A stretch of DNA of 64,000 bases from contig BPKG01000004.1 of assembly GCA_026005015.1 (NCBI GenBank), positions 1-64,000 on the forward strand, read 5' to 3'. A program made the position numbers and the translations under genes. Of this stretch, positions 61,184 through 64,000 are shown piece after piece (within the stretch, counting starts at the first letter, position 1; the number at the start of each line of letters is the position of its first letter). Source of the DNA: Burkholderiales bacterium. Lineage in GTDB: Bacteria > Pseudomonadota > Gammaproteobacteria > Burkholderiales > UBA6910. The notes under the pieces are model-generated. The model did no database searches, was not told the origin of the DNA, and saw nothing but the letters and a program-made list of their open reading frames with translations.

Positions 61184-61891
61184 TCAGCCGGGCGCAGCGC
61201 CCCAGGCGAGGAGGTGGCGGTCGCTCACCACTTCCACGCGAAAGCCACCGAGCCCCGCCCCGGTAAGCTGCTTCTCCACTTCTTCCGGGCGGTAGGCGGC
61301 CCGCAGGGAATTGCGAAAGTCCCGGCGCAGGACTTCGGGGGCGCCGGCGGTGTAGGTCGCCACCAGGCGCTCCAGCTCGGCTTCGCTTCCGGGCCGCAGC
61401 AGGTCCATCACCAGCACCGCCGCCCCCGGCCGGGCCGCCTGGCGCACCGCCGCCCAAAGGGCCTGGGGATCGGCCAGGTGGTGCAGGAGGCTGTTGCTGA
61501 TGACGGCATCGAACCCGCCGGGAAGCGCCCGCGCGGGCAGCCGCAGGCGGGCGAAGCGGATGCGCCCCCCGAGGCCCGCCCGCTCCACCGCCTCCCGCGC
61601 CAGGACGAGCATGGCCTGCGCCCCGTCCACGCCCAGGATGTCCGTCCCTGGATAGGCCCGGGCGAAGCGCAGGGTCACGTCCGCCGGGCCGCAGCCCAGG
61701 TCCACCACCTTTCCGCCGGCGAAGGCGGGAAAGCGGTGGCGGAAATGTTCCACGAAGGCCTGATGGGGCTCAGAGAAATCCGCTTCGGCGTAGGCCCGAG
61801 CCTGGGCGGGATCGTCCATCAGCTCCGGCTCGGGAACGCGCTCCATTATCATCCAGGGGGCTGCGGGCATCGCAGCGGAGTTCGTGATCAT
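61184..61891 (-). CDS. Class I SAM-dependent methyltransferase
   Basis: A protein of up to 235 residues with a Rossmann methyltransferase core: motif [18 protein letters not shown], motif [20 protein letters not shown], the post-[17 protein letters not shown] and [15 protein letters not shown]. The substrate cannot be named; UbiE-like small-molecule methyltransferases are closest in style. The first ATG is at 61891, but starts at residue 14 or 16 ([14 protein letters not shown]) are more likely because the region before is poorly structured. It is an insertion into the usual lpxL-dapF order. Confidence 0.82.
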   Translation of the reverse strand: MITNSAAMPAAPWMIMERVPEPELMDDPAQARAYAEADFSEPHQAFVEHFRHRFPAFAGGKVVDLGCGPADVTLRFARAYPGTDILGVDGAQAMLVLAREAVERAGLGGRIRFARLRLPARALPGGFDAVISNSLLHHLADPQALWAAVRQAARPGAAVLVMDLLRPGSEAELERLVATYTAGAPEVLRRDFRNSLRAAYRPEEVEKQLTGAGLGGFRVEVVSDRHLLAWGAAPG

Positions 61892-62004
61892 CGAACCGCT
61901 ATTCTACTCCTCGGCACTCGCTCCCTCTTGAGCGCCGCTCGACCGGTTGACAAGCGTTTCATTGCCAGGTCCGGTCCCCTCACGGCAAGGCGGCGCAAAG
62001 GGCC

Positions 62005-62895
62005 TCAATACACCGGCGGCTCACCTGGCGGCCGGGTCTTGAAGCGCTTGTGGAGCCAGAAGTATTGTTCCGGCATCTCCAGCACCCGCTCCTCGATGAA
62101 GGCGTTCATGCGCCGGGTGTCCGCCTCCACGCTTTCTCCGGGGAAGTCCTCCCACGGGGGATAGACCTGGATGCGGTAGCCGCGCCCGCGGGGAAGTTGC
62201 CGGGTGACCACGGGCAGTACCTTGGCGCCGGTCAGGCGGGCGAGCCGGGAGAGTCCCGTGATGGTGGCGGCGGGAACGCCGAAGAAGGGCACGAAGATGG
62301 CGTCCCGCGCCCCGTAGTCCTGGTCCGGCAGATAGTACAAGGGCAGCCCCTGGCGGATCGCGGTGACCAGCCCCCGGATGCCGTCTCGGCGCGACACCAG
62401 GGTGACCGGCTCGAACCGGGTGCGGGCGCGCCGCAGCAGCCGGTCGATGTACGGATTGCTCTGGGTGCGGTACATGGCGCAGGCGGGCCAGTCGGCCGCC
62501 AGTCGCACGGCCCCCAGGTCCAGCCCCACGAAATGGGGCACCAGCAGGATGACCGGCTGCCCCTGGATCGCGTACCAGTGCTCCACCCCCTCCAGGGTCA
62601 CCAGTTGCTTGAGCCGGGCCTTCGATCCCCACCAGGCGATGCCTTCCGCCAGCGCCGCCCTCCCCAACGCCTGGAAGTGGCGCCGGGCGAGCCGCTCCCG
62701 TTCCGCCTCCGGCATGGACGGAAAGCACAGCCGCAGGTTGGTGAGGGTCACCCGCCGGCGGGCGCCGGCCAGGCGATAGGCGAGGCGGCCCAGGCCGCCG
62801 CCCAGGGCCGCCAGCAGCGGCAGGGGCAGAAAGTGGAGCAGCCACAGGGCGGCAACGCCCAGCCGGGCCCCCATGGCGGCTAACCCGCTCCCCAC
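62005..62895 (-). CDS. lpxL: Lipid A biosynthesis lauroyl-type acyltransferase (LpxL/HtrB family)
   Basis: Adds a secondary acyl chain to the Kdo-lipid A precursor at the inner membrane. The 296-residue protein has an N-terminal membrane helix (GVAALWLLHFLPLPLLAALG), NLRLCFPSMPEAERERLARRHF, the catalytic HX4D in LLVPHFVGLDLGAVRL, YRTQSNPYIDRLLRRARTRF and YLPDQDYGARDAIFVPFFGVPA, all LpxL family signatures. Which acyl chain is added is not readable. It lies 60 bases downstream of the lpxA gene on the same strand. Confidence 0.93.
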   Translation of the reverse strand: MGSGLAAMGARLGVAALWLLHFLPLPLLAALGGGLGRLAYRLAGARRRVTLTNLRLCFPSMPEAERERLARRHFQALGRAALAEGIAWWGSKARLKQLVTLEGVEHWYAIQGQPVILLVPHFVGLDLGAVRLAADWPACAMYRTQSNPYIDRLLRRARTRFEPVTLVSRRDGIRGLVTAIRQGLPLYYLPDQDYGARDAIFVPFFGVPAATITGLSRLARLTGAKVLPVVTRQLPRGRGYRIQVYPPWEDFPGESVEADTRRMNAFIEERVLEMPEQYFWLHKRFKTRPPGEPPVY

Positions 62896-62955
62896 CCTGC
62901 CCCATCGGCGGAGGAAAATGGGCGCAAGGGGAGCGGGCCCGGCAGCCGCCTCGGA

Positions 62956-63740
62956 TTAGCGTCCGCCACGGGTGATGCCCCGCTTCGACTCCCGGATGAA
63001 CCGGACCAGCTCCGCCACCAGGGGCGAGGAGGATTCCCCGAGGGCCGCCAGGGCCTGCTCCAGCAGGAGCCCGGAGAGGAAGAGCGTCCGGTAGGCGCGC
63101 TTGAGTTCCCGGATGTCCTCCTCGGCGACCCCGGCCCGCTTGAGCCCCACCAGGTTCAACCCCCGGGCCCGGGCGGGTGAGCCCTCGGTGATGACGAAGG
63201 GCAGGGCGTCCTGGGAGATGCGGGCGAGCCCTCCCAGCATGGCGAGCCGCCCCACCCGGCAGAACTGGTGGATCGCCACGTGGCCGGAAACGAAGGCCCG
63301 ATCGCCCACGGTGACGAACCCCGCCACCAGGGCCCCGTTGGCCACGATCACCTGGTTCCCGAGCTGGCAGTCGTGGCCCACGTGGCTTCCCGCCATGAGG
63401 AAGCAGCCGTCGCCGATGCGGGTGACGGCCCCCTCGGTGCTGCCCCGGTGCACCGTGACCCCTTCCCGCAGGACGTTGCCTTCGCCGATGACCACGGCGC
63501 TGGAGCCAGCCCTTGAACTTGAAGTCCTGGGGTTCGCCGCCGATGACCGCGTGCTCGCCGATGCGGTTGCGGGGTCCCAGGCGGGTGTAGCGCTTCACCA
63601 CCGCGTGGGCGCCGATGGCGCAGCCCTCGCCGATCTCCGTGTCCTCCTCGATCACGGCGTAAGGGCCCACTTCCACGCCGGGCGCGAGGCGCGCCCCCGG
63701 CGCGACCATGAGCGGTGGGGTGGATCGCTAAGCCGGACAT
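62956..63740 (-). pseudogene. lpxA: UDP-N-acetylglucosamine acyltransferase gene with two frameshifts
   Basis: First enzyme of lipid A synthesis, a left-handed beta-helix trimer. Reading on the minus strand, MSGLAIHPTA is followed by an extra C (63710), then VAPGARLAPGVEVGPYAVIEE, GEPQDFKFKG, a second shift near 63500-63510, then VVIGEGNVLREGVTVHRG and the C-terminal helices to RGITRGG. Removing one base at each site gives 260 residues, the normal LpxA length, with the catalytic His in LMAGSHVGHDCQLG. The start codon and first residues (MSGL) are encoded by the inverted repeat of the adjacent element. The gene is not in the lpxD-fabZ-lpxA-lpxB cluster, so a second intact copy probably exists. 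Confidence 0.85.
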
Positions 63741-63974
63741 TTCACGAGGGCCTCGGGAGGATGGCGCGGGGCCGGGCGAGGGAGGTTCCCCGCAGCCGAC
63801 GAAGCCCGTGGCAGAGCCCACGGGCGAGGAGCGCAAGCGAAAGATGGCCGCCCCGCCCCCGCCAGGACCCGAGGAGCTCTGCGGGGCAAATTGAGCATGG
63901 GCATCCCCCCAACCAAGGCGCTGATCTCTTTGCACCTTGGCCTGATTTTAGGGGCGTCTTCGTGAAATGTCCGG
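63733..63974. mobile_element. MITE-like element with 15-base terminal inverted repeats
   Basis: CCGGACATTTCACGA (63733-63747) and its exact complement TCGTGAAATGTCCGG (63960-63974) bound 242 bases with no convincing gene (a short minus-strand frame encodes a low-complexity Pro/Arg/Ala peptide). The layout is that of a non-autonomous element moved in trans by a transposase. The left end touches the lpxA coding region. No obvious target duplication was identified. Confidence 0.6.
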
Positions 63975-64000
63975 GCTAGGCTCACCGCCTCACCCCGCGG

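Noticed and set aside
62021-63709. 562-residue fusion of LpxA N-terminus with a long tail
   Set aside because: After the first 67 residues the product is out-of-frame sequence over lpxA and lpxL; real lpxA continues in another frame.
63728-63985. Gene inside the MITE-like element
   Set aside because: The 85-codon frame is Pro/Arg/Ala low-complexity with no ribosome site and spans both inverted repeats.
1-64000. rRNA or tRNA genes
   Set aside because: No 16S/23S segments or cloverleaf with a TTCGANTC-type T-loop was recognised while reading; a covariance search would be decisive.

Overview
The window is GC-rich chromosomal DNA of a betaproteobacterium. The placement rests on gene content and order (argH, an AlgZ/AlgR-type pair, ppc, hemC-hemD-hemX-hemY; dapF-DUF484-xerC; ubiC-ubiA with a distant ubiD; the accB-accC-prmA run) and not on any marker search; genus and species cannot be read from it. 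No rRNA, tRNA or CRISPR array was recognised. Most of the window is dense housekeeping sequence in short operons with 1-4 base overlaps, interrupted by small islands of repeats, toxin-antitoxin (TA) genes and decayed genes.

Layout. 1-3800: an accessory island with a damaged IS256-type transposase, a two-gene cassette ending in a convincing integron attC site, and a graveyard of TA, UPF0158 and HNH fragments. 3892-12722: a frameshifted old-yellow-enzyme gene, then a tripartite tricarboxylate transporter (TTT) locus (tctC-tctB-tctA), an acylating aldehyde dehydrogenase, an acyl-CoA ligase and a LacI regulator, best read as sulfoacetate uptake and conversion to sulfoacetaldehyde. 12705-25935: fructosamine kinase, argH, a LytS/LytR-type two-component pair, ppc, the haem operon, a ferredoxin-type flavin reductase and an epimerase. 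25966-38757: fxsA, cutA, dsbD and a TlpA-like thioredoxin, aroQ-accB-accC-prmA, a zinc-ribbon protein, the glycine cleavage set with tpx inside it, and dgkA. 38977-40138: an Xre/RES TA module with a clear operator. 40124-47098: an enzyme I-type phosphotransferase, an unknown protein, bioA, an RNA-processing metallo-beta-lactamase and dacB.

47392-50641 is a compact methanethiol oxidase operon: a secreted SBP56 protein (MtoX), a SCO1/SenC copper protein and a MauG-like dihaem protein, with a perfect intrinsic terminator buried inside the SCO1 signal-peptide codons. It is followed by a HigBA-type TA module and a stray copy of the antitoxin 3' end. 51522-58114 holds ubiD, a badly frameshifted PEP-CTERM protein gene, a TPR protein, a cluster of GTAGGGTGCGC repeats and ubiC-ubiA. 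58260-64000 holds a tandem palindrome array, xerC-DUF484-dapF, a methyltransferase, an LpxL-type acyltransferase and a twice-frameshifted lpxA whose start codon lies inside the inverted repeat of a roughly 240-base MITE-like element.

Two independent modules (methanethiol oxidation and sulfoacetate activation) point to a lifestyle that uses C1/C2 organosulfur compounds. Many single-base frameshifts, several in homopolymers, mean that every 'pseudogene' call here should be weighed against sequencing error.
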